Shown here: positions 1 through 8,588 of the stretch, piece by piece
Numbering within the stretch: position 1 is the first letter of the stretch
How the letters are laid out: each line of letters starts with the position of its first letter
DNA from: an uncultured Elusimicrobium sp.
GTDB taxonomy: Bacteria; Elusimicrobiota; Elusimicrobia; Elusimicrobiales; Elusimicrobiaceae
NCBI GenBank assembly: GCA_937891135.1
Contig: CALAFB010000004.1
Location: 67,701 to 131,700, forward strand
DNA length: 64,000 bases
Direction: 5' to 3'
The notes under the pieces: model-generated
Seen by the model: the letters and a program-made list of their open reading frames with translations, nothing else
Databases searched by the model: none
What the model was told of the DNA's origin: nothing
Translations under genes and position numbers: made by a program

Positions 1-230
1 CCTACATTTTTAAAAATACGGCGATTGCTTCACACCTGGCCCGGCGGGTTACGCCACACAGCTTGCGCCATAGTTTTGCCACCCATTTACTGAGTAACGG
101 ATGTGATTTACGCAGTTTGCAAGAAATGCTCGGACATAGCAGTTTATCTTCTACCCAGGTATATACCCACGTCTCGCTAGAACAACTGAAGCACGTATAT
201 GACCAGGCCCATCCTAAAAGCAAGGAGTAA
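1..230 (+). CDS. xerC: Tyrosine recombinase, XerC-like (C-terminal part only)
   Basis: The open frame runs in from the left edge and stops at 228-230. It encodes the end of a tyrosine recombinase catalytic domain: [14 protein letters not shown] contains the HxLRH box, [18 protein letters not shown] contains the second box and the nucleophile Tyr. The tail [13 protein letters not shown] resembles XerC more than XerD. Xer proteins resolve chromosome dimers at dif. The catalytic Arg I and Lys lie outside the window. The stop is 2 nt before the next ATG, so the two genes are probably co-transcribed. Assignment to the family is firm; XerC against XerD or another integrase is less sure. Confidence 0.85.
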   Translation, partial: YIFKNTAIASHLARRVTPHSLRHSFATHLLSNGCDLRSLQEMLGHSSLSSTQVYTHVSLEQLKHVYDQAHPKSKE

Positions 231-232
231 TT

Positions 233-1204
233 ATGATTGGAATCGGTATTGATATCGGCGGTACTTTTGTAAAATTGTATGTGATGAATGATCACGGAAA
301 AATTTTTCGCCAAGAAAAAATAGAGACAGATTACACGCAAGGCGCGAAAGGATTTATCGCCCAAATTGGTCATTTTGTAAACGACCTTAAAACAGAATTT
401 GCTGACCAACGCGTTTCCGTCTGTGTAGGAGCACCCGGCGATGTGGACCCAGCGTCCGGAGTACTGCGTTATAACCCGAATTTAAAATTTACAGATGTAA
501 AAGATTGGCCACTAGCAGACCAATTACAAAAAATAACTGCCATCCGCCCTTATATGGCCAATGATGCCACATTAGCCGCCTGGGGCGTATATGAACAGGA
601 ACTCAAACGCCAAGGCACCAATGTACTCATTGTAACTTTAGGAACCGGGGTCGGCGGCGGGCTGATCTTAAATAAAGAATTATACCAAGGTTCCCACGGA
701 ACGGCTGGTGAAATTGGACACATGAAAATTGCCGATACCCAAACCGGGCCGTTATGCGGATGCGGCGCACGGGGTTGTTTGGAAGCGTTTGTCGGTACGA
801 TTGGTATTAAACGCCGCGCGGTACAAAGTACAGTAGACCACCCGGATTCTCTGCTGGCTAAAGAACTGGCCGCACAACCCGATTTTAAAATAGAACACGT
901 TGCCCGGGCTGCTGCAAAAGGATCTAAACAAGCCTTGCAAATTTGGCAGGATACCGGGTACTACTTGGGAATTGGAATTGCTAATGCCGTATTATTATTA
1001 GATTTAGATACCGTAGTCCTAACTGGCGGTGTATCGGGGGCGGCCCCGTATTTTATGCCAGCCCTGAAACAAGTATTAAACAACCAACAGATTAAAACTC
1101 CGTTTCAAAAATTAAAATTATCTGTGTCCCAAAATCCGGACATTGGGGGTGTAGGGGCTGCCCTGTATGCCATTTACCGCGCCCAGCAAGAACCTTTACC
1201 ATGA
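233..1204 (+). CDS. ROK family sugar kinase (glucokinase-like)
   Basis: A 323-residue cytoplasmic kinase expected to phosphorylate glucose or a related sugar with ATP. The N-terminal phosphate-binding motif DIGGT is at residues 7-11, the catalytic Asp is D111 in MANDATLAAWG, a glycine-rich LGTGVGGG loop follows, and the ROK zinc signature CGCGARGCLE has Cys175, Cys177 and Cys182. Length and motif order are normal for the family. The start has an AAGGAG Shine-Dalgarno inside the xerC end, and its TGA stop overlaps the next ATG (ATGA), suggesting translational coupling with the lptD-like gene. Substrate cannot be read from the sequence; N-acetylmannosamine kinase is an alternative. Confidence 0.88.
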   Translation: MIGIGIDIGGTFVKLYVMNDHGKIFRQEKIETDYTQGAKGFIAQIGHFVNDLKTEFADQRVSVCVGAPGDVDPASGVLRYNPNLKFTDVKDWPLADQLQKITAIRPYMANDATLAAWGVYEQELKRQGTNVLIVTLGTGVGGGLILNKELYQGSHGTAGEIGHMKIADTQTGPLCGCGARGCLEAFVGTIGIKRRAVQSTVDHPDSLLAKELAAQPDFKIEHVARAAAKGSKQALQIWQDTGYYLGIGIANAVLLLDLDTVVLTGGVSGAAPYFMPALKQVLNNQQIKTPFQKLKLSVSQNPDIGGVGAALYAIYRAQQEPLP

Positions 1205-3387
1205 AATATTCTATCCTTCCGGCCCTATTGTTGTGGACAACCTTTCTCCCCGTGTACGGGGCAGACCGTGTTTTGCCTATACCGCCGGAAGAATCTTTTG
1301 TATATTTCACCGCAGACCAAGCCGAAGTATCCCCCCAAACCCAGCAAGTTTCTTTGTCTGGTAACGTCCTTGTCAAACAAACCACTCCCGCCGGAATTAC
1401 CCGGACCCTTACCGCAGACCAAATTACATTTGATCAGCAACATACCACCCTTTCCACCCAAGGGCCCGTACGCTTAGAAGACGGACAAGGCGGTGTAATT
1501 ATCGGGCAGGATATTTCCGTCAATTATACAACCCATGATTTTAAAGCCAAAAATATGACGACTGAATACCCACCCTTGCGAGTGCTTTCTGCCAAAGAAA
1601 TTTCTTCTAAAAACGGTAAAAAAATATTACGCAAAGCCACCGTTACCTGCTGCGATAAGCCGGACCCGCACTATACGCTTTCCGTGGGTAAATTATCTAT
1701 TTCTCCCACACAACGCGTGTTCGGTACCAATGCCCTATTACGTTTAGACGGGGTACCCGTATTTTATCTGCCGGTTTTTTGGCGGTCTTTAAATTCCCAA
1801 AAACCGTGGACAACGTACGTAGAATTTACCCAAAGTAATAAAACTGGGTTTGGCGTATTAACCACTACTGTTTTCCCACAACTTTGGCTATTACGCCCTA
1901 AATTAAACTTAGACTATTACACTAAATCCGGCTTAGGGGTGGGTGGTGAATTAACAGCCATTTCTTCCGACAAGTTACGCGGCTCGGGTGAGTTTTATTA
2001 CATTAACGATCACGCTGATTATGATGATTTTTCGCTTCATAATTCCAAACGCTGGGGCGTACAGGGCGGTTATTCATGGGAGCTGTATGATTCTTCGGAC
2101 TATTTTACGAATGACAGCGGGGCTTTGTATCAATTCCAAACCCGGTTCCGTATGGTATCCGACCCGTATTTTTATGACTCATTCTTCCGCAGTAACCCGT
2201 ATATTTTCATGCCAGACCAAGATACAAACTTTTCGTTCTCACGCCAAAGCCGCAAAACCACCTTACGTGTAAATTATGAGCAAAAAGATTTATTCGTATG
2301 GAGTAAAGAAAAATATATGGCCCAAGAACGTGTATTGCCTGAAATTAAATGGAACGTACTGCCTTTTAATGACCCGTTCTTAAAAACTGCCAACCGCTTT
2401 GAAGTAGATTTTACAAATGTTTCTACTTTACAGTATGACCAAAACCAAATCCCGGACGAAGGCCCCTATAAACGGAAATTCCATGCTAAATGGACAACGG
2501 AGAAATCATTACGGTTTTCTAAATATTTCACGTTCCTGCCGCGTGTATTTTATGACCAAACCGTTACTTTAGATGATGAAAAATATAACCATAAAGATGC
2601 CTGGGTGGGACGTCTGGGCGGAGACCTTAATTTGCAAACTCATTCTCTATTGGGAAGCACCGACGTGGGATATGAATTTACCAAACGGCTTTCTACAGGA
2701 ACACTTACTTCCGACCAACACTCGCTGGACAAAGGCATTGAACGCAACCACTTATATTTAAAACATTATTATTACCATACGTCCGGCTCGTACGTACGGT
2801 TTGAAAGCGGGTTTAATCTATCTGACTCTACTACCAATTTACGTACCGGCTATTTGGAAGAACTCCCGTGGGATCACCTTAAAAACCGTATTGAACCGTT
2901 GGTACTGGAAACGGGATATTTCTCTCCCGACGGGATCATACAGGCTTACATACAGGATCAGTATGACATTACTAAAAAAAATATCAACTTTATCGCCCAA
3001 TCTTACTTACACATCAAACAACACAGTTTGGGTATCGGGCTTAACAATTTTGCCAATTATACCGCCCCCGATTCTAAATACGAAACCAATGCCGACCGAT
3101 ACACGTTTAGTACTTCATGGGGATTTCACCCGCAATCCGGGGCCTGGGCTACGGATTTAGGTATTGATTTTTCTTTCTTCCGGCGGCATTTTGACAGTTT
3201 TAATAAATTTTTTCGCTTGTCCCGTACGTTCCACGACGCCCGCGTAGAAGCTACGGTGCGCCACCGTAATGACAACCTATCTTTTGCCGTACGGTTTAGT
3301 ATTATGTGCGGCAGCAAAGCCAAATCCGCCCCGGCACAAGATACCTATTGGTACCCGTGGCGCACACAAAACGATTTTAGAGATTAG
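1201..3387 (+). CDS. lptD: LPS-assembly outer membrane protein, LptD/OstA-like
   Basis: A 728-residue protein with a Sec signal peptide (residues 1-20, ending VYGA). Residues about 35-130 form an OstA/LptA-like beta-taco domain (FTADQAEVS, SLSGNVLVKQ, LTADQITFD repeats), followed by a long stretch rich in alternating aromatic residues typical of the LptD barrel, ending in a short C-terminus. LptD inserts LPS into the outer leaflet. Cysteines are an adjacent pair near residues 150-151 and a single Cys703, which differs from the two-pair disulfide pattern of E. coli. It overlaps the kinase gene by 4 nt and is followed 10 nt later by tdk. It supports a Gram-negative envelope. Confidence 0.82.
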   Translation: MKYSILPALLLWTTFLPVYGADRVLPIPPEESFVYFTADQAEVSPQTQQVSLSGNVLVKQTTPAGITRTLTADQITFDQQHTTLSTQGPVRLEDGQGGVIIGQDISVNYTTHDFKAKNMTTEYPPLRVLSAKEISSKNGKKILRKATVTCCDKPDPHYTLSVGKLSISPTQRVFGTNALLRLDGVPVFYLPVFWRSLNSQKPWTTYVEFTQSNKTGFGVLTTTVFPQLWLLRPKLNLDYYTKSGLGVGGELTAISSDKLRGSGEFYYINDHADYDDFSLHNSKRWGVQGGYSWELYDSSDYFTNDSGALYQFQTRFRMVSDPYFYDSFFRSNPYIFMPDQDTNFSFSRQSRKTTLRVNYEQKDLFVWSKEKYMAQERVLPEIKWNVLPFNDPFLKTANRFEVDFTNVSTLQYDQNQIPDEGPYKRKFHAKWTTEKSLRFSKYFTFLPRVFYDQTVTLDDEKYNHKDAWVGRLGGDLNLQTHSLLGSTDVGYEFTKRLSTGTLTSDQHSLDKGIERNHLYLKHYYYHTSGSYVRFESGFNLSDSTTNLRTGYLEELPWDHLKNRIEPLVLETGYFSPDGIIQAYIQDQYDITKKNINFIAQSYLHIKQHSLGIGLNNFANYTAPDSKYETNADRYTFSTSWGFHPQSGAWATDLGIDFSFFRRHFDSFNKFFRLSRTFHDARVEATVRHRNDNLSFAVRFSIMCGSKAKSAPAQDTYWYPWRTQNDFRD

Positions 3388-3397
3388 AGGATACACT

Positions 3398-3982
3398 ATG
3401 ACCAATAACCCCCTGATGTACCACAAACAAGGCTGGATAGAAGTAATTTGCGGATGTATGTTTTCCGGTAAGACTGAAGAACTCATCCGCCGGGTACGCA
3501 CCGCTCTAATTGCCAAACAAAAAGTACAGCTGTTTAATTCCAAAATAGATACACGCTACGGCATAGACAGCATTACAAGCCACAACCAAAACAAAGTAGC
3601 CGCCACCTGTGTGCGCCATTCCAACGAGATATTGTCGCTTGTAGAAAAAGATACACGTGTTATTGCCATTGACGAAATTAACTTTTTTGACAAAGGGATT
3701 ATAGAAGTATGCGAAAAATTGGCAGCTATGGGCAAACGCGTGATTGTAGCCGGATTAGATACAGACTACCGCGCCGAACCGTTTGAAGTAACGGCCGCAT
3801 TACTTACCAAGGCAGAATTTGTTACTAAAAATTTAGCCGTTTGTACCAAATGCGGCAACCCGGCCAGTTTTTCCCAACGTATTAGTAAAGATAAAAAACG
3901 CATTGTTGTAGGAACAACCGATACGTACGAGGCCCGTTGCCGCCGTTGTTACCGCAAACCGCGTACACGTACGGTAAAATAA
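3398..3982 (+). CDS. tdk: Thymidine kinase
   Basis: Phosphorylates thymidine to dTMP in the salvage pathway. The 194-residue product has a P-loop GCMFSGKT at residues 19-26, a DEINFFD Walker B-like segment, the lasso-region Tyr, and two zinc-binding Cys pairs (CTKC near residue 148 and CRRC near residue 182), all typical of type II thymidine kinase. The ATG at 3398 is preferred over upstream in-frame starts because it follows a GAGG ribosome site, does not run back into lptD, and gives the family length. Confidence 0.95.
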   Translation: MTNNPLMYHKQGWIEVICGCMFSGKTEELIRRVRTALIAKQKVQLFNSKIDTRYGIDSITSHNQNKVAATCVRHSNEILSLVEKDTRVIAIDEINFFDKGIIEVCEKLAAMGKRVIVAGLDTDYRAEPFEVTAALLTKAEFVTKNLAVCTKCGNPASFSQRISKDKKRIVVGTTDTYEARCRRCYRKPRTRTVK

Positions 3983-4008
3983 AGTACAATTTAGTAAAAG
4001 GAGACTTT

Positions 4009-4836
4009 ATGATTTATAGTGGTTTTTGGAGAAGATTTGTTGCTTTTATCATTGACATGCTCATTGTATCTATCCCGACGGCACTTTTATTTATACCTGT
4101 ATTAGGTACCCAATTAGCCGGCGTGGAAACACCCGACCAATTATCCCAAATGCAGTTGGGGTTTCTGGGCCTTACTTTTATCAGTTGGCAATTTTTTTCT
4201 TTGTTAATTACCTGGTTGTATTTTGCCATTTTGGAAAGCGGTGCTAAACAAGCCACCTGGGGTAAACGGCTACTGGGCATTAAAGTAATTACAACAACCG
4301 GGGAACGTATGTCTTTCGGACGGGCTACCGGGCGGTTTTTTTCCAAATCGCTATCGTATGCGATTGTATGGATTGGTTTTATTATGGCCGGGTTTACCAG
4401 CCGCAAACGGGCTTTGCATGATATGATTGCCGGAACGTATGTAGTTAAAAAATCGTTTGAACCGGGACAAGAATTGCCGGAAACAAAATCCCGCAAATTT
4501 CTGTTCGTAATTGCATGTGTGTTATGGGTACTTTTCCTGCTGGGGATAACGGCATTATCCAACATAATGGCAATGTCCCCCACCCAACAAGCCGCCCAGT
4601 TAGCGGCCCAACGGCTCGTCAATTTAACCAACCAACGGATGGCTTTAAAAGAGCCGCTGCGGCTAGAGACTTCTACGTTCTACCAAACCGCCGACGGTTA
4701 CCGGGCCGTCGTAGTAGACCCGCAAACAGACAACAAATTTACATTATTTTTACAAAATTCCTCGGGCCAGGTCTGTTGCCAGGCGTTCCCGTTTGGGGAT
4801 TGCCAGGATACCGGATTTGAACCGTGTGAAAACTAA
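4009..4836 (+). CDS. RDD family membrane protein (first of a pair)
   Basis: A 275-residue membrane protein with the RDD domain: GFWRRFVAFIIDMLIV at the N-terminus holds the Arg and Asp that name the family, followed by TWGKRLLGIKV and KRALHDMIAGTYVV. Three transmembrane segments lie in the domain and a fourth after residue 165, with a soluble C-terminal tail of about 80 residues containing three Cys. The family function is not settled; some members are Na+/H+ antiporters. The start at 4009 follows an AAAAGGAG ribosome site. It lies 12 nt before a paralogue in the same orientation. Confidence 0.8.
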   Translation: MIYSGFWRRFVAFIIDMLIVSIPTALLFIPVLGTQLAGVETPDQLSQMQLGFLGLTFISWQFFSLLITWLYFAILESGAKQATWGKRLLGIKVITTTGERMSFGRATGRFFSKSLSYAIVWIGFIMAGFTSRKRALHDMIAGTYVVKKSFEPGQELPETKSRKFLFVIACVLWVLFLLGITALSNIMAMSPTQQAAQLAAQRLVNLTNQRMALKEPLRLETSTFYQTADGYRAVVVDPQTDNKFTLFLQNSSGQVCCQAFPFGDCQDTGFEPCEN

Positions 4837-4848
4837 GGAGAAAAATAT

Positions 4849-5526
4849 ATGAATAACATCTATCCGTATGCCGGGTTTTGGAAACGCGCACTTGCGTTTG
4901 TCATTGACTCGTTTGTTTTGTCTATCCCAGTAGGCCTTGTACTACTGGCCCTGTGGGTACCGCAAATTATGTCTATTATGAAAATGGCCGCCAGCGGTGC
5001 GGAACCGTCCCCCGAAGTTATGATGGGGATTATGACCCGTTATTTTGCCAGTATGGCATTAACTTGGCTTATAGCGATTGTAGGCGGGTGGTTGTATTAC
5101 GCCCTGTTAGAAAGTGGCAAACACCAAGCCACGCTCGGTAAAAGAGCCCTACGTATTAAAGTAACCGGATCCCACGGGCAGCGTATTACATTCGCCCGCG
5201 CAACGGGACGTTTCTTTGCCAAGATGATTTCCGGCATGACCTTATACTTTGGCTTTTATATGGCCGGGTTTACCCAAAAACGCCAAGCCTTGCATGATAT
5301 TGTGGCCGATACCTTTGTAGTGGACAAACAAGCCCAAGAAGGGCCCGAACTGCCTGCCCTGCCGTTTAGCAAAGGATTCTGTGCTACCGGGATTATCGTC
5401 GCCGTGGCCCCGATAGTCATGTATATTGGAATGATTATTTTAATGATTGCCGCCGGGGTAGCTGCCGGAATGAACGAAGCAGAACATCCCCGCCCCGCAG
5501 CCATTACCCAACAAGTGCAACCTTAG
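4849..5526 (+). CDS. RDD family membrane protein (second of a pair)
   Basis: A 225-residue paralogue of the preceding gene. AGFWKRALAFVIDSFVLSIP is the RDD start, then LGKRALRIKVTG, ARATGRFFAKM and KRQALHDIVADTFVVD. A final hydrophobic helix lies near residues 175-210, so four to five membrane segments are likely. It has an AAGGAGAAAA ribosome site and is followed by a strong hairpin terminator, so it ends the operon that begins with xerC or earlier. Function unknown. Confidence 0.8.
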   Translation: MNNIYPYAGFWKRALAFVIDSFVLSIPVGLVLLALWVPQIMSIMKMAASGAEPSPEVMMGIMTRYFASMALTWLIAIVGGWLYYALLESGKHQATLGKRALRIKVTGSHGQRITFARATGRFFAKMISGMTLYFGFYMAGFTQKRQALHDIVADTFVVDKQAQEGPELPALPFSKGFCATGIIVAVAPIVMYIGMIILMIAAGVAAGMNEAEHPRPAAITQQVQP

Positions 5527-5545
5527 AAATCTTCTCTTGCAAATA

Positions 5546-5572
5546 CCCCCGGATCCAAAGTCCGGGGGTTTT
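5546..5572 (+). terminator. Intrinsic terminator after the RDD pair
   Basis: An 8-bp GC-rich stem (5546-5553 with 5561-5568, CCCCCGGA/TCCGGGGG) with a 7-nt loop is followed by TTTT. It lies between convergent genes, so it may also stop pilin A transcription from the other side, though the minus-strand U-run is poor. Confidence 0.85.
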
Positions 5573-5576
5573 ATAG

Positions 5577-6101
5577 TTAATTAAGGTAGTAACAGATATA
5601 ATCATTGTGCTTATCTACTTCGTTACAATCAGCCTGAGTGTGAGGAAAAGCACTACACAACGGGCAGGTGCTTTTATCGCACATACAAACAAATTGTTTG
5701 GAACTCAAATAATAACTAAAAAGATAGATGGTATCATCTTCTCCTTTTGTAAATATCTTGCCTACCCCTACACTTTGACTATCTTCGGGAACTGCTAATG
5801 TGGCAGTGGCAGACCACCCGCTGCTTAACGGGGGGAATTCAATATCTAGTTTATCTAACTGTTCGGTATATTCCCCATTAGCCAGGTAGTAAGTTTCTTC
5901 AGCCTGCGCTATTGCCTTTACGGCAGTAAGGGCCTGTACGGCGCGGCTTTTTTCCACCGCTTTTTGATACTGCGGCAGGGCTACGGCTGCCAAAATACCA
6001 ATAATGAGCACTACAACCAGCAGTTCTAGCAAGGTAAACCCCTTCATAGAACGGACCCTGAAATTTCCCAGGGAACAACTATTTTTTACTATGTATTTCA
6101 T
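5577..6101 (-). CDS. Type IV pilin-like protein A
   Basis: A 174-residue prepilin. The leader of 20 residues ends in Gly and is cleaved before FTLLELLVV, giving Phe1 and the conserved Glu5 of the mature protein. The hydrophobic helix [24 protein letters not shown] is followed by a segment on pilin helix alpha-1 (AIAQAEETYYLANGEYTEQLDKL). The C-terminal half is unlike the other pilins here and is cysteine-rich (CMCDKSTCPLC). No assembly genes are adjacent. The start has a GAGAGG ribosome site. It is preceded by a long structured leader (copy A) and a clear promoter. Whether it is a pilus subunit or a pseudopilin of a secretion system cannot be told. Confidence 0.9.
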   Translation of the reverse strand: MKYIVKNSCSLGNFRVRSMKGFTLLELLVVVLIIGILAAVALPQYQKAVEKSRAVQALTAVKAIAQAEETYYLANGEYTEQLDKLDIEFPPLSSGWSATATLAVPEDSQSVGVGKIFTKGEDDTIYLFSYYLSSKQFVCMCDKSTCPLCSAFPHTQADCNEVDKHNDYICYYLN

Positions 6102-6159
6102 ATGAGTTATCCTCTCTATGTGTTAATTTCACAATTTACCCCGCCTTGGAAAATCTACA

Positions 6160-6380
6160 CAAAACAACGGCTGATTGCCTGAGTTTCGCTAAGCTTCTAA
6201 AACAATAACAGCCGTAATTTGTTCCCTAATTAGAAAACAAACATTCAGCACAACACAGTCAAGGGATCAGCTTGACCATTTGTTGTGCTTGTATTCGGCT
6301 ATTTTTGGCTTAGCGAAAGGTATTTTTATACCAAGCCCGTATTCTGCATACGGTTCCAAAAACAGAATTAAATTGTATCT
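6160..6380 (-). ncRNA. Structured pilin leader RNA, copy A
   Basis: The untranslated leader of pilin A folds into a set of helices shared with five other copies in this window. Read on the minus strand: GTTTTTGGAA, hairpin P1 (6337-6353), hairpin P2 (6319-6332), long-range stem P3 (6308-6318 with 6184-6194, 11 bp, no mismatch), CCAAAAATAGCCG, hairpin P4 (6281-6289 with 6247-6255, plus an inner TCAAG/CTTGA stem), GAATG, hairpin P5 (6233-6241 with 6218-6226), ACGGCTGTTAT, then AGCCGTT at 6166-6172. Only core motifs are conserved in sequence; helices covary. The family is not recognised. Confidence 0.75.
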
Positions 6381-6382
6381 AT

Positions 6383-6411
6383 AGTATAATAAAAAAATGC
6401 CTAGATAACAA
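6383..6411 (-). promoter_or_regulatory. Promoter of pilin A
   Basis: On the minus strand a TTGTTA -35 (6406-6411) and TATACT -10 (6383-6388) are separated by 17 nt. The same boxes and spacing occur at pilin B, and the sequence from the -10 to GTTTTTGGAA is nearly identical in copies A, B and C, so it is very likely the sigma-70-type start of the leader RNA. Confidence 0.8.
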
Positions 6412-6503
6412 GGCAGCTGCCGCTATGTGTTTTCTAATGCGGGCTTATATTTTCTCTACGTGAAACTCCCCGAGCTCCCGCCTGCGATGTCCTGTGAGGT
6501 AGA

Positions 6504-6540
6504 CATCAAAAAGGACCGGATTTACCAGCCCTTTTTGATG
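6504..6540 (-). terminator. Terminator of the pal-cpoB-tolB operon
   Basis: CATCAAAAAGG at 6504-6514 pairs with CCTTTTTGATG at 6530-6540 around a 15-nt loop, 26 nt downstream of the tolB stop. The T-run lies in the 3' arm, as in many A/T-flanked intrinsic terminators. It is symmetric and could act on either strand. The remaining 120 nt up to the pilin A promoter hold nothing else I recognise. Confidence 0.6.
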
Positions 6541-6565
6541 AAGAAAAACAAGTTAGGAACAAATT

Positions 6566-7861
6566 TTACATACTCCAATGCGGAGTAAAACTATCCCCTG
6601 CTACATCCGCTAGTAAGTGCGGGGCACTACCGTCCATATCCATCATATACAACTGCCGGCGGCCGTTACGCGTAGTGGTAAAGGCAATAAACCGTCCGTC
6701 GGGGGACCACGTAGGGTCTTCGTTAGACCCGGCATCACTAGTTAAGCGTTTGATATGGGTACCCGTCAAATCCACTAAGAAAATATCCATCGGGTGATAA
6801 GCCCCTTCCCGCCCGGAAAATACGATCCATTCCCCGGTAGGAGACCATTGAGGTGTATCGGACCAGTTAAAGTTTTTAGTTAACGGACGCGTTTGCCCGG
6901 TAGCTAATTCCATTACATAAATTTGCGGATTACCCGCCCGGTTAGACACAAACGTAATGTATTTACCGTCCGGCGAATAAGACGGGGACCCATCTACCGC
7001 GGTAGTTTTATTGGTAATTTGTACTTTTTGCTGGGTTTCCAAATTGTAAATATAGATACTCGGGTTGGTACCGCCGGAACTCGTAAATACAAGGGCTTTC
7101 CCGTCCGGAGATACTCCCCCAATTAAACTGAGTCCTTTCTTAATAATAATAGGCGAAATTTTCCCGGCACGCAAATCAATAGCAAAAATATCCGGGTTGC
7201 GGTATTTATACGTAGTATAGAAAATGCGCCCATCTTTGCTCCAGCGCGGCAAAATAGAAATAGAATTATCTTTCGTTAATTTTTGCAGATTGTGCCCGTC
7301 ATAATCTACCACGTAAATTTCTTTGTGACGGGTCGCATTATTAGCAAAGGCGATTTTCGTGTCGGCAATTCCGCGTTTGCCCAGTAAAGCGGAAATGATT
7401 TGGTCCGACGCAATATGCGCCAACCGACGTAAACTGTTTTTAGTACCTTTAAAAGCCTTGGCAAATACGGCACTACGGCTGGACATATCATAAACGTATA
7501 TTTTAATGGTGTAATAGGGCTCAGCATAGTGAATCGTACCCGTTAACACATAACTGGGCTTTTTACCTTCTTTGGTCCAGGCCGCTAACGAATCTTTCAC
7601 GTGGGAAGGATCAAATGCAGGCCCGTCTTCAGACACATCAAAATAACGCGCAAATAACAAATCGGCCCGCATGACCTCATGCACTTCTTGGGCAGCTTCT
7701 TGGCTAGATTCATCCGCCGTAAAAGCAGGCATACCCAGTAACGGTAGCTGTTGTTTCCCCGCTGAAGTAATACCAATATAAACATCTGTTTTAGTAGGAG
7801 CGGCAATTCCTACACCGGCACAAAGTACAACGATACACCCTAAAAAAATTTTTCTTATCAT
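6566..7861 (-). CDS. tolB: Tol-Pal system protein TolB
   Basis: A 431-residue periplasmic protein with a signal peptide (about residues 1-20). The N-terminal TolB domain is followed from about residue 195 by a six-bladed propeller built of PD40 repeats such as SPDGKYITFVSNRAG and SPDGRFIAFTTTRNG. TolB binds Pal and helps constrict the outer membrane during division. It is the last gene of pal-cpoB-tolB, in reverse of the common tolB-pal-cpoB order; tolQ, tolR and tolA are not in the window. Confidence 0.93.
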   Translation of the reverse strand: MIRKIFLGCIVVLCAGVGIAAPTKTDVYIGITSAGKQQLPLLGMPAFTADESSQEAAQEVHEVMRADLLFARYFDVSEDGPAFDPSHVKDSLAAWTKEGKKPSYVLTGTIHYAEPYYTIKIYVYDMSSRSAVFAKAFKGTKNSLRRLAHIASDQIISALLGKRGIADTKIAFANNATRHKEIYVVDYDGHNLQKLTKDNSISILPRWSKDGRIFYTTYKYRNPDIFAIDLRAGKISPIIIKKGLSLIGGVSPDGKALVFTSSGGTNPSIYIYNLETQQKVQITNKTTAVDGSPSYSPDGKYITFVSNRAGNPQIYVMELATGQTRPLTKNFNWSDTPQWSPTGEWIVFSGREGAYHPMDIFLVDLTGTHIKRLTSDAGSNEDPTWSPDGRFIAFTTTRNGRRQLYMMDMDGSAPHLLADVAGDSFTPHWSM

Positions 7862-7870
7862 AAACCGTGA

Positions 7871-8557
7871 TTATTTTAATTTGGCTAGTTCGGCTTTGGC
7901 TTGGACAGCTTCAGAAGATTGGGGAAAATCCTGCACGACAGAAGCCAAATACCGTTTAGCTTCCTCCGTTTTGCCGAGGGGCAAAATGCTAAGCGCATAT
8001 TTTAAACGCGCGGAAGCCGTTAATTTGCTTTTTGGAAATTGTTGTAAGAGCGTAGCGTATGCCACCGCCCCTTTTTTGGTTTGACCAACGGCAATATAGG
8101 CATCGCCCATATATAAATAAGCCTGGTCTGCCTGTTCACTTTCCGGATATTTAGACAAATATAATTTAAATCCGGCAGCAGCGGTTTCATACGCGCCCTT
8201 ATCTAAATGATTTTTAGCCTCGGTAAATAAATCAGAAGGAAGAACAGCCGCTGGCTGTGCAACAGGTATTTCTTCCGATGAGGCCGCCACACGAGCACTC
8301 GGGCGAAGAACGGCAGAAATATCATCTAATTTAGCTGACAAGCCCGAAATTTGGCTGCCGGTTTGTTCTAAATTTTCATTTGAAACGGCTAAATTTTGGT
8401 TGAGTTCATCCATTTTGCTGGCTAGTTCTGCCTGATTGGCCTGCATTTGGGAAACAATGGCTTTTAATTCACTAATATCTTGTTGGCTGGCCGGCAAACA
8501 ACCGGATAACAAAGAGCCCGCACTCCCTATTAAAATAAGTGTACATATATTTTTCAT
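7871..8557 (-). CDS. cpoB: Tol-Pal associated TPR protein CpoB/YbgF-like
   Basis: A 228-residue protein with a lipoprotein signal (LLSGC, lipidated Cys20), a coiled coil at about 28-85 (SELKAIVSQMQANQAELASK), and three TPR-like repeats from about 105 to the end (FTEAKNHLDKGAYETAAAGF, AYLYMGDAYIAVGQTKKGAV). CpoB links cell-wall synthesis by PBP1B to Tol function in E. coli. The lipobox differs from the soluble E. coli protein. Location between pal and tolB supports the call. Confidence 0.88.
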   Translation of the reverse strand: MKNICTLILIGSAGSLLSGCLPASQQDISELKAIVSQMQANQAELASKMDELNQNLAVSNENLEQTGSQISGLSAKLDDISAVLRPSARVAASSEEIPVAQPAAVLPSDLFTEAKNHLDKGAYETAAAGFKLYLSKYPESEQADQAYLYMGDAYIAVGQTKKGAVAYATLLQQFPKSKLTASARLKYALSILPLGKTEEAKRYLASVVQDFPQSSEAVQAKAELAKLK

Positions 8558-8588
8558 AGATGGACGGGCTCCTTGTCAAACAAACAGA

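Noticed and set aside
6160..6380. Leader as a c-di-GMP (GEMM) riboswitch
   Set aside because: GEMM RNAs control pilin genes in some bacteria, but the GEMM core and its tetraloop-receptor pattern are not present here.
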